38,134 nucleotides of DNA, taken from JBBQKF01 sp038326615. GTDB taxonomy: Bacteria; Bacillota; Clostridia; Saccharofermentanales; UBA5734. Below the pieces are notes generated by a model, which saw only the letters and a program-made list of their open reading frames with translations, searched no databases and was not told where the DNA came from. The position numbers and the translations under genes were made by a program. Positions 8,859 to 16,770 of this stretch are shown in pieces; the first letter of the stretch is position 1, and each line of letters begins with the position of its first letter. The stretch is taken from contig JBBQKF010000020.1 of assembly GCA_038326615.1 (NCBI GenBank), positions 1 through 38,134 of the forward strand. Reading direction: 5' to 3'.

Positions 8859-9665
8859 ATGAAGTTAAACAAAATAATTGAGACTATTGAAAATTTTGCG
8901 CCACTTACACTTGCGGAAAGTTGGGACAACGTTGGCCTTTTAATCGGAAATAAAGATTTTGAAGTTGAGTCTGTGGTTATTTGTCTTGATGTTACCGATA
9001 AAGCATACAATATGTGTATTGAAAGCAATGCTAAACTTTGTATCTGCCATCATCCCTTTATTTTTGATGCAATTAAAAAAATGGATTTTGCAAACCCTTA
9101 TTATGAATTATTACGTAAATTCATTTCTTCAGACATTGCAGTTTATAGCGCCCATACAAATCTTGATTCTTGTGTAGGAGGGGTAAATGACGCGTTAGGT
9201 CCAATTCTTGGGCTTGAGATTAAATCAACATTTATGCCAATTGACCCTAACGAAAAGCTTTTAAAGACAGTTGTACCAGGCATTGGCAGAATTTGCGAGC
9301 CTTGTAAGGAGACAAGCCTTTTTGATTTTTACAAAACTGTTTTAGAAAATCTTAAAACGCCAGGATGTCATATAAACTTTGATACAGACAGGCAAATTAG
9401 AAAAATCCTTGTTACTGGTGGGTCATATGATTCTGACTGGAATAGTGAAGTTCTCGAAAAAAATATTGATGTAATTGTTAGTGGCGAAATCAAACATCAT
9501 GACATGGTTTTTTTTGAAAGATATGGTGTTGCAACCCTTAGTGCAGGACATGATACAACCGAAAGAGTCATATTGTCGGTTTTTGCAGACTATTTAAAAT
9601 TAAAATTGGATGAAATAAGATTTGCCGTATGTCAATCTTTCGATTATAATAAAGTAGTTTTCTGA
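8859..9665 (+). CDS. Nif3-like dinuclear metal centre protein
   Basis: Member of the conserved NIF3/YbgI/YqfO family, hexameric rings with a two-metal site; molecular function is unsettled (GTP cyclohydrolase 1 type 2-like annotations exist). The 268 residues contain the family motifs LAESWDNVGLLIG, ICHHPFIF with paired histidines, YSAHTNLD, the GEIKHHDMVFF block and the C-terminal AGHDTTE. It lacks the PII-like insert found in longer Bacillus homologues. ATG 8859 is preferred, with AAGGA about ten bases upstream; an upstream TTG would add 14 unrelated residues. It sits after trmK as in other Firmicutes. Its TGA stop (9663-9665) lies inside the 5' strand of the RNase P RNA terminal helix. Confidence 0.9.
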   Translation: MKLNKIIETIENFAPLTLAESWDNVGLLIGNKDFEVESVVICLDVTDKAYNMCIESNAKLCICHHPFIFDAIKKMDFANPYYELLRKFISSDIAVYSAHTNLDSCVGGVNDALGPILGLEIKSTFMPIDPNEKLLKTVVPGIGRICEPCKETSLFDFYKTVLENLKTPGCHINFDTDRQIRKILVTGGSYDSDWNSEVLEKNIDVIVSGEIKHHDMVFFERYGVATLSAGHDTTERVILSVFADYLKLKLDEIRFAVCQSFDYNKVVF

Positions 9666-10006
9666 GTAAGCCAGACAATCGCGGGTAACATTCGAAAGAA
9701 GTTACATGAGGAAAGTCCGGGCTCCGTAGGGTAGGGTGCTGGGTAACTCCCAGTGAAGGCGACTTTAAGGAAAGTGCAACAGAGATATACCGCCGATCTT
9801 TTAGGTCGGTAAGGATGGAAAGGCGAGGTAAGAGCTCACCAGCGGTTTGGTGACATTCCGGCTATGTAAACCCCACCTGGAGCAACACCGTGGAAGGACA
9901 ATAAGGATGACCCGTCCGTCCTGGGGAGGTGGCTTGAGCTTTCTGGAAACAGTAAGCCTAGATAGATGATTGTCAAATACAGGACCCGGCTTAAAGGCTT
10001 ACTCAG
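9662..10006 (+). ncRNA. rnpB: RNase P RNA, class A
   Basis: Catalytic RNA that removes the 5' leader of pre-tRNAs. About 345 bases long. Universal core elements are visible: GAGGAAAGTCCGGGCTCC (9708-9725), the P10/P11 segment around GCAACAGAGATATACCGCC, GGTAAGAGCTCACCAGCGG-like sequence, AAACCCCACCTGGAGCAA, TAGATAGATGATTGTC and ACAGGACCCGGCTTA. The ends pair exactly: CTGAGTAAGCC (9662-9672) with GGCTTACTCAG (9996-10006), defining helix P1. The pattern is class A, as in most Clostridia and proteobacteria, rather than the Bacillus class B. The P1 helix is followed by a T run (10012-10017) that could act with it as a terminator. Precise mature ends are inferred from P1. Confidence 0.96.
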
Positions 10007-10042
10007 AAACATTTTTTAAAATCTTATAATTTCAATGTTAAA

Positions 10043-10246
10043 GCTAATGCTAATGCTAATGCTAATGCTAATGCTAATACTTATGCTAATGCTAATGCTA
10101 ATGCTAATGCTAATGCTAATGCTAATACTAATACTAATACTAATACTAATACTAATACTTATGCTAATACTTATGCTAATGCTAATGCTAATGCTAATGC
10201 TAATGCTAATGCTAATGCTAATGCTAATGCTAATGCTAATGCTAAT
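10043..10246 (+). repeat. 34-copy 6-bp tandem repeat (GCTAAT type)
   Basis: Thirty-four hexamers in uninterrupted phase: 26 GCTAAT, 5 consecutive ACTAAT and 3 ACTTAT. The variants are clustered in the middle (10079 and 10127-10174). It lies between rnpB and the purM Shine-Dalgarno, ending 40 bases before that site. Two of three forward frames are open (Leu-Met or Ala-Asn repeats), which creates a spurious reading frame with no Shine-Dalgarno. Length change by slippage would be expected. Confidence 0.95.
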
Positions 10247-10296
10247 GTTGATTTTAATTCTAATTATTAGCTTATTTCAATTTTATGGAGGATGTT

Positions 10297-11472
10297 ATGT
10301 CAGCAGAATCTTATTTATCAAGAGGAGTATCTCCAACAAAAGACGATGTAAAGAAAGCAGTATCAACACAGTCCAAGGGTCTTTTCCCTGGATCGTTTTG
10401 TAAGATTATTCCTGATATTGCAGGGGATACAGAATACTGCATTGCAGTTCATGCTGATGGTGCTGGTACGAAATCCTCGGTTGCATATATTATGAACAAA
10501 GAGACAGGAGAACTTTCTTGGTATAAAGGAATCGCGCAGGATTCATTGGTTATGAACACAGATGATCTTTTGTGTATCGGTGCTGACAGCGATTTCTACT
10601 TGTCAAATACGATTGGTAGAAATGCTCACCGTGTTGATGGTAAAGCAATAGGCGCTATAATAGATGGATATAATGAGATTATTACAACGTTACATACATT
10701 AGGCGTTAACGTTGTCATGACAGGTGGAGAAACAGCTGACGTGGGTGATTTAGTAAAGACAGTTATTGCTGATTCAACAGTAGTAGTACGAATGAAGCGC
10801 AAAGACGTCATTAATGCTACAAATATTAAACCTGGAGATTTTATTGTCGGACTTGCATCATATGGTCAGGCGACATACGAAAACAAAGAAAATTCGGGGA
10901 TGGGTTCAAATGGCTTAACTGCCGCAAGACATATGTTATTGCACAAATCCTATCTTGCAAAATACCCTGAATCAGTCTCCGAAACAATTCCTGAAGACAA
11001 AATTTATTGCGGAAAGTTTCTTGTTACAGATAAATTGCCTGATTCATCATTAACAGCAGGAGAAGCAATTTTATCTCCAACTAGGACATATCTTCCTATT
11101 ATTAGCAAAATATTTAAAGAAATTTTACGTGAAGAAATTCATGGAATGATTCATTGCACTGGAGGTGGGCAAGTTAAATGCAGAGATTTCGGAATGAATC
11201 TTTGTTATATTAAAGATAATATGTTTAAACGACCTGCTATTTTTAAAGCAATTGAAGAATCTGGCGAAGTCCCCGAAAAAGAGATGTATCAGATTTTTAA
11301 TATGGGTCATCGAATGGAAATTTATTGCAGAGAAGAAATTGCAAACAAGATAATATCCATCTCTAAAGAATTCAATGTCAATGCTCAGATAGTCGGCCGC
11401 GTCGAAAGTCACATTGGTCCCGAAAACAAAGTAATCATAAGAGATTTAGGGAACGAATTCATATACGAATAG
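10297..11472 (+). CDS. purM: Phosphoribosylformylglycinamidine cyclo-ligase, long Bacteroidetes-type PurM
   Basis: Likely the AIR synthase of purine biosynthesis: FGAM + ATP to aminoimidazole ribotide. The 391-residue protein has PurM-superfamily signatures: VHADGAGTKSSVAY, the MNTDDLLCIGA metal/nucleotide segment, VVMTGGETADVGDLV, GMGSNGLTAARH and MIHCTGGGQVK. It resembles the longer form I know from Bacteroidetes rather than the 340-residue form of Bacillus, so transfer or an old paralogue is possible. ATG 10297 follows TGGAGGA (10286-10292); an ATG at 10285 overlaps that site and is rejected. It stands alone without other pur genes, downstream of the hexamer repeat. Alternative: an AIR-synthase-related enzyme with another substrate. 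Confidence 0.8.
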   Translation: MSAESYLSRGVSPTKDDVKKAVSTQSKGLFPGSFCKIIPDIAGDTEYCIAVHADGAGTKSSVAYIMNKETGELSWYKGIAQDSLVMNTDDLLCIGADSDFYLSNTIGRNAHRVDGKAIGAIIDGYNEIITTLHTLGVNVVMTGGETADVGDLVKTVIADSTVVVRMKRKDVINATNIKPGDFIVGLASYGQATYENKENSGMGSNGLTAARHMLLHKSYLAKYPESVSETIPEDKIYCGKFLVTDKLPDSSLTAGEAILSPTRTYLPIISKIFKEILREEIHGMIHCTGGGQVKCRDFGMNLCYIKDNMFKRPAIFKAIEESGEVPEKEMYQIFNMGHRMEIYCREEIANKIISISKEFNVNAQIVGRVESHIGPENKVIIRDLGNEFIYE

Positions 11473-11512
11473 ACTGCTAAGAATTACTTGTTTTTCAATT
11501 GATTTAAATACA

Positions 11513-11581
11513 AAATGTTCTAAATTAACGATACCACTAAATCACCGAAACTATTGACTAATAAGGTGATTTAGAACATTT
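11513..11581. terminator. Bidirectional terminator between convergent purM and fdhD
   Basis: AAATGTTCTAAAT (11513-11525) is the exact reverse complement of ATTTAGAACATTT (11569-11581). Nested inside, AAATCACC pairs with GGTGATTT. The two genes converge here, so one structure could stop both transcripts. T tracts on either side are short, so efficiency is uncertain. Confidence 0.5.
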
Positions 11582-11587
11582 GCAGCA

Positions 11588-12304
11588 CTAAGGCAAAATT
11601 ATTAGTCCTTCGTCATGGTAGATGTTAAAACGGCCATGTCTAGAAAATCCGACAAGTTGCAGTCTTGAATTTTTGGCAAGATTGATACCTTGGTCAGTCG
11701 GAGCTGAACGTGAAACAAGAAGTGGAATTTTTGTAATGCTTACTTTTTTTACTATTTCGAGGGGGATTCTGCCGCTGGTTAGTAAAAACAATTCGCTAAG
11801 CTTCAAATCATTAATAATTGCATAACCAATCATTTTGTCCATTGCATTATGCCTTCCGATATCTTCATAGAAATGCAAAATCTCATTGTCGCTACATATT
11901 GCAACGCTGTGGATTCCGCCAGTATTCATGAATGCATCGGATGCGGTTGTGAATTTCGTCGAAAGTTGTATTATGTTTTCAGCTTTAAACAAATCTTTTT
12001 TAATTGATCTTTGAATATTATTAGAAAAATCTGCACCTAAAGACGGCTTTGTTACAACATAAACTTCAGAATTATTATTTAAAAATTCAATCGACAAAAC
12101 ATCAGAATTTGACTTTATAGCCTTACTTGTAAATAAATAGCCTCTAACGAGTTCTTCTAAATCTTTAGGACTACAATAAAAAACATTAAATAGATTTCCA
12201 TTCAAATACAATTTCATCTCATGCTCAATAACAACAAGGTCTTCAAATTCTTCCTGCCTATCAGGAAAGACTCTACGAATTTTCCTTTTGCACAATAATT
12301 CCAT
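11588..12304 (-). CDS. fdhD: FdhD-family sulfurtransferase-like protein lacking the CGxCG motif
   Basis: FdhD delivers sulfur from a cysteine desulfurase to the molybdenum cofactor of formate dehydrogenases. The 238-residue product aligns along the family: CSPKDLEELVRGYLF, MNTGGIHSVAI, HFYEDIGRHNAMDKMIG, LLTSGRIPLEIVKK, VSRSAPTDQGINLA and LVGFSRHGRFNIY. The usual CGxCG active-site loop, expected around residues 90-108, is missing; only Cys5, Cys44 and Cys137 exist. It may bind the cofactor without sulfur transfer, or use another cysteine. Its start overlaps the end of mobA by 32 bases and has its own CTGGAGG site, so the two are coupled. No molybdoenzyme gene is in the window. I keep the symbol for family membership only. 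Confidence 0.85.
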   Translation of the reverse strand: MELLCKRKIRRVFPDRQEEFEDLVVIEHEMKLYLNGNLFNVFYCSPKDLEELVRGYLFTSKAIKSNSDVLSIEFLNNNSEVYVVTKPSLGADFSNNIQRSIKKDLFKAENIIQLSTKFTTASDAFMNTGGIHSVAICSDNEILHFYEDIGRHNAMDKMIGYAIINDLKLSELFLLTSGRIPLEIVKKVSITKIPLLVSRSAPTDQGINLAKNSRLQLVGFSRHGRFNIYHDEGLIILP

Positions 12305-12872
12305 TTTTTACCTCCAGTTTTAGTAAATCAGATGGTTCGTTAAGATTAATGAAAGTAGATGTATTTTCTGCGTAATACGGCAAAAGATTAATTTCATCAT
12401 AGAAAGTGCGGATTTTTCTTTCACCTTTTTCCAAATATTGCTTGATTGTAGCCTGGCATCTTTTACTGTAAAAACCATAAAGTGGCTCAAAATAATCGCC
12501 ATAAAAGGGGATGCAAACATCTGGATTTTTATCTTCGAATTCGTCTGACATTAATTTTATTAAATCAATGTCAATTATTGGCATATCACAAGCGATTACA
12601 AAAACCGCATCGTATTTTGTTTCGGATAAAGCGCTATAAATTCCTGTGAGCGGGCAGGAGTATGGAAGCAAATCCTTGACACATTTGACAGAATGATCAT
12701 AAAGTGATGGATGTTGTGTAACAACAATTACTTCGTTAAACAATGAATTTAAAATTTGTGACTGGTAATCACGAAGAAGTAATCCATCGATTGTTATCAA
12801 CTGCTTATCAAATCCCATGCGCTGCGAATTCCCTCCTGAAAGTATAGCCGCTGCAACTCGCATATTGCTCAT
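12273..12872 (-). CDS. mobA: Molybdenum cofactor guanylyltransferase
   Basis: Attaches GMP to molybdopterin-Mo to give the guanine dinucleotide form used by enzymes such as formate dehydrogenase. The 199-residue nucleotidyltransferase fold begins with AAAILSGGNSQRMGFDKQL, the phosphate-binding loop, followed by VVTQHPSL, the LTGIYSALSE stretch and the metal-binding VIACDMPIID block, then FYGDYFEPLYGFYSKRC. Start ATG has GGAGGG five bases before it. It is read away from the GntR gene and co-transcribed with the FdhD-like gene. A cytidylyl- rather than guanylyl-specificity cannot be excluded by eye, but pairing with FdhD favours guanylyl. Confidence 0.88.
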   Translation of the reverse strand: MSNMRVAAAILSGGNSQRMGFDKQLITIDGLLLRDYQSQILNSLFNEVIVVTQHPSLYDHSVKCVKDLLPYSCPLTGIYSALSETKYDAVFVIACDMPIIDIDLIKLMSDEFEDKNPDVCIPFYGDYFEPLYGFYSKRCQATIKQYLEKGERKIRTFYDEINLLPYYAENTSTFINLNEPSDLLKLEVKNGIIVQKENS

Positions 12873-13025
12873 TTGAACCCTCCATCAATTTATAGATATT
12901 ATAATACAAACATATCATAAATAACTTTGATTGCAAAGATTAATTTTAAAATTTTCAATCACAACAAAGAGTAAATGTGCTATTATAATATTAAGATGTC
13001 ATTACATAATCAGGAGGAGAAATAT

Positions 13026-13751
13026 ATGAAACTTGATAAACACAGTAGCGTTCCTTTATATTATCAGTTAAAAGAGTTCATTATGAAAAATGTTGAAACA
13101 GGTGTTTACTTACCTGGAAGCAAAATCCCATCCGAAATAACTCTTTGTGAAGATTTAGGACTTTCAAGACCTACAGTTAGACAAGCAATAGCAGAACTTG
13201 TTGCTGAAGGCATGTTGCAAATTGCAAAAGGCAAAGGAACTTTCGTCTCATCATCTCAGGATAGATTTGAAATCAAGAATTTCAATGGACTTGCTTTTTC
13301 GCTTTTGAACTCGCCAAAACTTAATAAAGAAGAAATTGAAGATGTTGAAATAATTAAAAATCCTGATACAGAAGTAGAGAAGGCTTTTGAGCAACATTCT
13401 TTTCATCAGGACGGATACGTAAGAATAAGGAAAGTATTGAAGCACAATAATAGTGTTTATGCATTTGTCGAATCTTTCATACCAGTTGCGTTATTTCCAA
13501 ATCTTATTGCAGATATCAAAAACGATCGTACGATGGTTGATATTACAGCAAATAAATATGCTTATCTGCCGGCAAAGAGTACTTGCAAAATATTTGTCGC
13601 ACCAGCAGGATCAGACGAAGGCAAGGCTCTTGAAATATCAAGGGGAACTCCTGTTCTCGTAAGTCATTCAAAGCTTATTTCGAGAAGTGGAACAGTTTGC
13701 GAGTATGTTATTGCATCTTTGCGCAGTGATATTTGCCAGCTTCAATTATAA
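13026..13751 (+). CDS. GntR-family (HutC/UTRA) transcriptional regulator
   Basis: A 241-residue DNA-binding regulator. Residues 1-75 are the GntR winged helix: SVPLYYQLKEFI, GVYLPGSKIPSEITLCEDLGLSRPTVRQAI and GMLQIAKGKGTFV. The remainder is a UTRA ligand-binding domain. ATG 13026 follows a strong AGGAGG (13014-13019); 17 extra upstream codons are possible but lack a site. The cysteine desulfurase begins 24 bases after its stop, with ThiI next, so it may be the first gene of that operon and could control it, or the divergent mobA-fdhD pair, or itself. The effector is unknown: UTRA domains usually bind sugars, amino acids or related small molecules. Confidence 0.9.
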   Translation: MKLDKHSSVPLYYQLKEFIMKNVETGVYLPGSKIPSEITLCEDLGLSRPTVRQAIAELVAEGMLQIAKGKGTFVSSSQDRFEIKNFNGLAFSLLNSPKLNKEEIEDVEIIKNPDTEVEKAFEQHSFHQDGYVRIRKVLKHNNSVYAFVESFIPVALFPNLIADIKNDRTMVDITANKYAYLPAKSTCKIFVAPAGSDEGKALEISRGTPVLVSHSKLISRSGTVCEYVIASLRSDICQLQL

Positions 13752-13774
13752 TACGAGGAAACTTGGGTGATTTA

Positions 13775-14914
13775 ATGATTTATTTCGATAATAGTTCTAC
13801 AACAACTCCATTGAAGGAAGTTTGTGATTCAATGGATTATTCAATGAGAAATTACTGGGGCAATCCTTCGTCCTTGCACAAATTGGGCATAGAAGCCGAA
13901 AAGGATATGAAAAGTTCAAAAAAAGTTTTAGCTCTCGCAATCGGGTGTGAACCAGGTGAAATAGTTTTTACATCCTGTGGATCTGAAGCAATTAATATGA
14001 TTCTAAAAGGTTTCTGGCAATCTTACCCGCGAAATGGTAAACATATCATCACAAGTGCTGGAGAACATTTAGCAACACTTGAAACTGTTAAATACCTTAT
14101 GACTTTGGGAATCAAAGTTGATTTTCTGCCACTTGATGAATTTGGAAATATCAAATTTGCTGAACTCGAAAATCTCGTGACACCTCAAACATCACTAATT
14201 TCACTTATTGATGTCAACAATGAAACCGGAGCAAAACTTGATGTGGATAGTCTTATAAAATTAAGAAACCGTTATTGTCCGGCGGCCCTTATTCATCTTG
14301 ATTGCGTTCAGTCATTTTGTAAAAGTAAAATCCGTATAGCTCAAACAGGAGTTGATTATATATCCATTTCAGCCCACAAAATAAACGGTCCAAAAGGTAT
14401 AGGCGCGCTCTATCACAAGAAAACTGCTAAAGTTTTCCCGTTAATTCATGGCGGTGGACAGCAAAATTCGTTAAGAAGTGGAACCGAAAATATAGCTCTG
14501 ATAAAAGCAATGGCGATCGCTGCAAAGGCTGCTTATAAAGACGTGGTTGAAAGTTTTGACAAAGTTTCGTCAATTAAAAATACATTGCTTGAAGAATTTT
14601 CCAAAAATGATATTGAATACGTTTTAAATTCGCCAAAAGATGGAAGCCCATATATTTTGAATGTTTCTTTTCCTGGAATTAAAGCTGAAACTTTACTTCA
14701 TACGTTTGAAATTTCAGGCCTTTATGTATCAACGGTTTCTGCCTGTTCATCAAAAAAACAAAAAATTAGTCATGTTTTAGAAGCCATGGGTGTTGATGAA
14801 AAAATCGCAAGAAGCGCTATCCGTTTTAGTTTTTCCCGATTCAACACACAAGAAGAGGCAGTGCTTGCAGCCAAAATTGTAAAAGATGCCTTATTGCTTC
14901 TTTCTCCAAAATAA
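13775..14914 (+). CDS. Cysteine desulfurase (IscS/NifS class), partner of ThiI
   Basis: PLP enzyme that removes sulfur from cysteine as a persulfide. Of 379 residues, the PLP-binding Lys202 lies in SISAHKINGPKG and the catalytic Cys324 in STVSACSSKKQKISHVLEAMG; DNSSTTTP at the start, SAGEHLATLE and DVNNETGA are typical. ATG 13775 is the family-consistent start (MIYFDNSSTT); an upstream in-frame start would overlap the regulator. A GGGTGA site precedes it. The ThiI gene follows within 46 bases. In Firmicutes a dedicated desulfurase next to thiI feeds sulfur to 4-thiouridine-8 of tRNA, and that is the most likely role. iscU is absent nearby, arguing against a primary iron-sulfur role. Confidence 0.93.
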   Translation: MIYFDNSSTTTPLKEVCDSMDYSMRNYWGNPSSLHKLGIEAEKDMKSSKKVLALAIGCEPGEIVFTSCGSEAINMILKGFWQSYPRNGKHIITSAGEHLATLETVKYLMTLGIKVDFLPLDEFGNIKFAELENLVTPQTSLISLIDVNNETGAKLDVDSLIKLRNRYCPAALIHLDCVQSFCKSKIRIAQTGVDYISISAHKINGPKGIGALYHKKTAKVFPLIHGGGQQNSLRSGTENIALIKAMAIAAKAAYKDVVESFDKVSSIKNTLLEEFSKNDIEYVLNSPKDGSPYILNVSFPGIKAETLLHTFEISGLYVSTVSACSSKKQKISHVLEAMGVDEKIARSAIRFSFSRFNTQEEAVLAAKIVKDALLLLSPK

Positions 14915-14960
14915 TTTATACTCAGTTGTCTAGTTAACAAAATGAAAAAGAGGTAAGAAA

Positions 14961-16154
14961 TTGCAAAATAATATTGAAAAGAAATACAAAAAACTAATTC
15001 TCGCCAGAATTGGTGAGATAATACTAAAGGGCCTTAACAGGAACAAATTTGAGTCAAAGCTAATCGAAAACATGAAGAGAAAGCTCAAAAAAATTGGAGA
15101 TTTTGAAATTGCACAAAGCCAATCAAGAATCTGGATAGAAACAAATGATGAAACGATTGACCTTGACAGTATAGTTTTGATTATTGTTAAAGTTTTCGGA
15201 GTGGTTTCTGCTAGTATTGCTTGGAGATTCGATGGAGATTTTGAAGACATTAAATACTTTTCCCGCATTTACGTTGATGAAATCATGTCTGTCAAAAATA
15301 TTAATACATTTAAAGTTGAAGCTCGCAGATCCGATAAGAAATTTCCATTGTCATCGCCTGAGATTTGTAATGACCTCGGCGGCTATATTTTAGAAGAATT
15401 TCCTTCTTTAAAGGTATTAGTTAAAAACCCTGATCTTGTGCTGAATGTTGAAATTCGTGACCATATTTATATTCATAGCGGAAAAGTTATGGGTTTTAGA
15501 GGCCTTCCAGTTGGTACCGCAGGAAAAGGATTGCTTTTATTGTCAGGTGGAATTGACAGTCCTGTTGCAGGTTTTATGATGGCAAGTCGTGGACTTGAAC
15601 TTGAAGCAGTATATTTTCATTCTTTTCCATATACAAGTGATAGAGCTAAAGAAAAAGTAATAGAACTTGGAAATCTTCTTACTGCATACACAGGAAGATT
15701 AAGACTTCATATAGTTGATTTTACATCAATTCAGCTTGAGTTAAGAGACAAAAGCCCAGGTGATATGCTTACAGTTACTATGCGTCGCGTGATGATGAGA
15801 ATTGCAGAAGAGATAGCGAAGAAAATCGGTGCTTTAGCACTTATAACCGGCGAAAGCCTAGGGCAGGTAGCAAGCCAGACTTTAGAAGCTATTAACTGCA
15901 CAAATTCAGTTGTGAAAATCCCTGTGTTTCGTCCTTTGATTGGTGTGGATAAAGATGATACAGTAACCATTGCCAGGCAGATTGGAACTTTTGAAACATC
16001 AATTCTTCCTTACGAAGATTGTTGCACAGTGTTTGTTGCAAAACATCCTAAAACCCATCCGTCACTCGACCACGCAATTAAATGCGAAGAATTACTCGAT
16101 ATTGAAGAACTTGTTGCAAGGGGATTGAAACAAATTGAAATTGTTATTTGTTAG
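14961..16154 (+). CDS. thiI: tRNA 4-thiouridine synthetase ThiI (short form without rhodanese domain)
   Basis: Activates U8 of tRNA with ATP and adds sulfur to make 4-thiouridine. 397 residues: an N-terminal ferredoxin-like part, a THUMP domain (about 70-170) and a PP-loop ATPase with LLLLSGGIDSPVAGF at 190-205. The CTVFVAKHPKTHP block near the end is the normal Firmicutes finish; the C-terminal rhodanese domain of E. coli ThiI is missing, so persulfide must come directly from the adjacent desulfurase. TTG 14961 is the start, with AAGAGGT before it; the nearby ATG at 14942 runs into a stop at once. No thiamine genes are in the window. Confidence 0.95.
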   Translation: MQNNIEKKYKKLILARIGEIILKGLNRNKFESKLIENMKRKLKKIGDFEIAQSQSRIWIETNDETIDLDSIVLIIVKVFGVVSASIAWRFDGDFEDIKYFSRIYVDEIMSVKNINTFKVEARRSDKKFPLSSPEICNDLGGYILEEFPSLKVLVKNPDLVLNVEIRDHIYIHSGKVMGFRGLPVGTAGKGLLLLSGGIDSPVAGFMMASRGLELEAVYFHSFPYTSDRAKEKVIELGNLLTAYTGRLRLHIVDFTSIQLELRDKSPGDMLTVTMRRVMMRIAEEIAKKIGALALITGESLGQVASQTLEAINCTNSVVKIPVFRPLIGVDKDDTVTIARQIGTFETSILPYEDCCTVFVAKHPKTHPSLDHAIKCEELLDIEELVARGLKQIEIVIC

Positions 16155-16192
16155 AAATTCAGGAATATTAAATTTAAATCCAATTTAACTTT

Positions 16193-16359
16193 GGTTCGGG
16201 TGTCAAAAGCATGATTTTCATTTATTGTAATTAGTCAGATTTTGCTCGACGATGACTTAAGAAGATTTCAAATGCCAGATTGCTTGTAATGGCCAATATT
16301 TGGCGATTTCATCAACATTTATCACCTATCACTGCTTTGATACTTTTGACACCCGAACC
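16193..16359 (+). mobile_element. 167-bp MITE-like element, copy 1
   Basis: Non-coding element bounded by a perfect 17-bp terminal inverted repeat: GGTTCGGGTGTCAAAAG at the left and its exact reverse complement at the right. AACTTT is directly repeated immediately outside both ends, the expected target duplication. A second copy at 32050-32216 in the opposite orientation has the same length and differs at only two positions by my reading. It is too short for a transposase, so mobilisation in trans by a full-length element elsewhere is inferred. Confidence 0.9.
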
Positions 16360-16770
16360 AACTTTTAATATTTAAAACTAGATTTGATTTAAGATTCCAT
16401 CAAAAATTTGAACTAAAATTTTCATTAGTTCGGAAATTAGTATGGAAATTGGCATTGAAATTAGAACTGAAATCAGGCCTAAAAAAGCATTAAAATTAGT
16501 CTAGGCATTATATTTAACAAAAGCTTTGGCATTGATTTGGATAAAATATTATATTCAAATCTGAGATTATATGATTGACTAACAAAGATAATATTTACTA
16601 TCGTTTTAGGTCAGTGATTTTCAAATCAATCTAATACTAGGATTATGTTGATCAGGACATTCGCAATTAATATAATATTAAACTAAGACGAAACAACCAA
16701 ATTATTTCAAAATTAAAATCTAATGAAATTGTAAAAAAAAATATAAATTAAATTCGAAGGAAGATATTTT
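16360..16770 (+). other. A+T-rich gene-free stretch with a degenerate 12-bp repeat
   Basis: No reading frame with a ribosome site. Four loosely related 12-mers of the GGAAATTAG type lie in tandem at 16431-16478. The end of the stretch holds the GAAGGAAG site of the next gene. No recognisable riboswitch or terminator was seen. Confidence 0.6.

Noticed and set aside
10035..10403. Open frame coding for Met-Leu repeats across the hexamer array
   Set aside because: It is a by-product of the 6-bp repeat, has no ribosome site and runs out of frame into purM.
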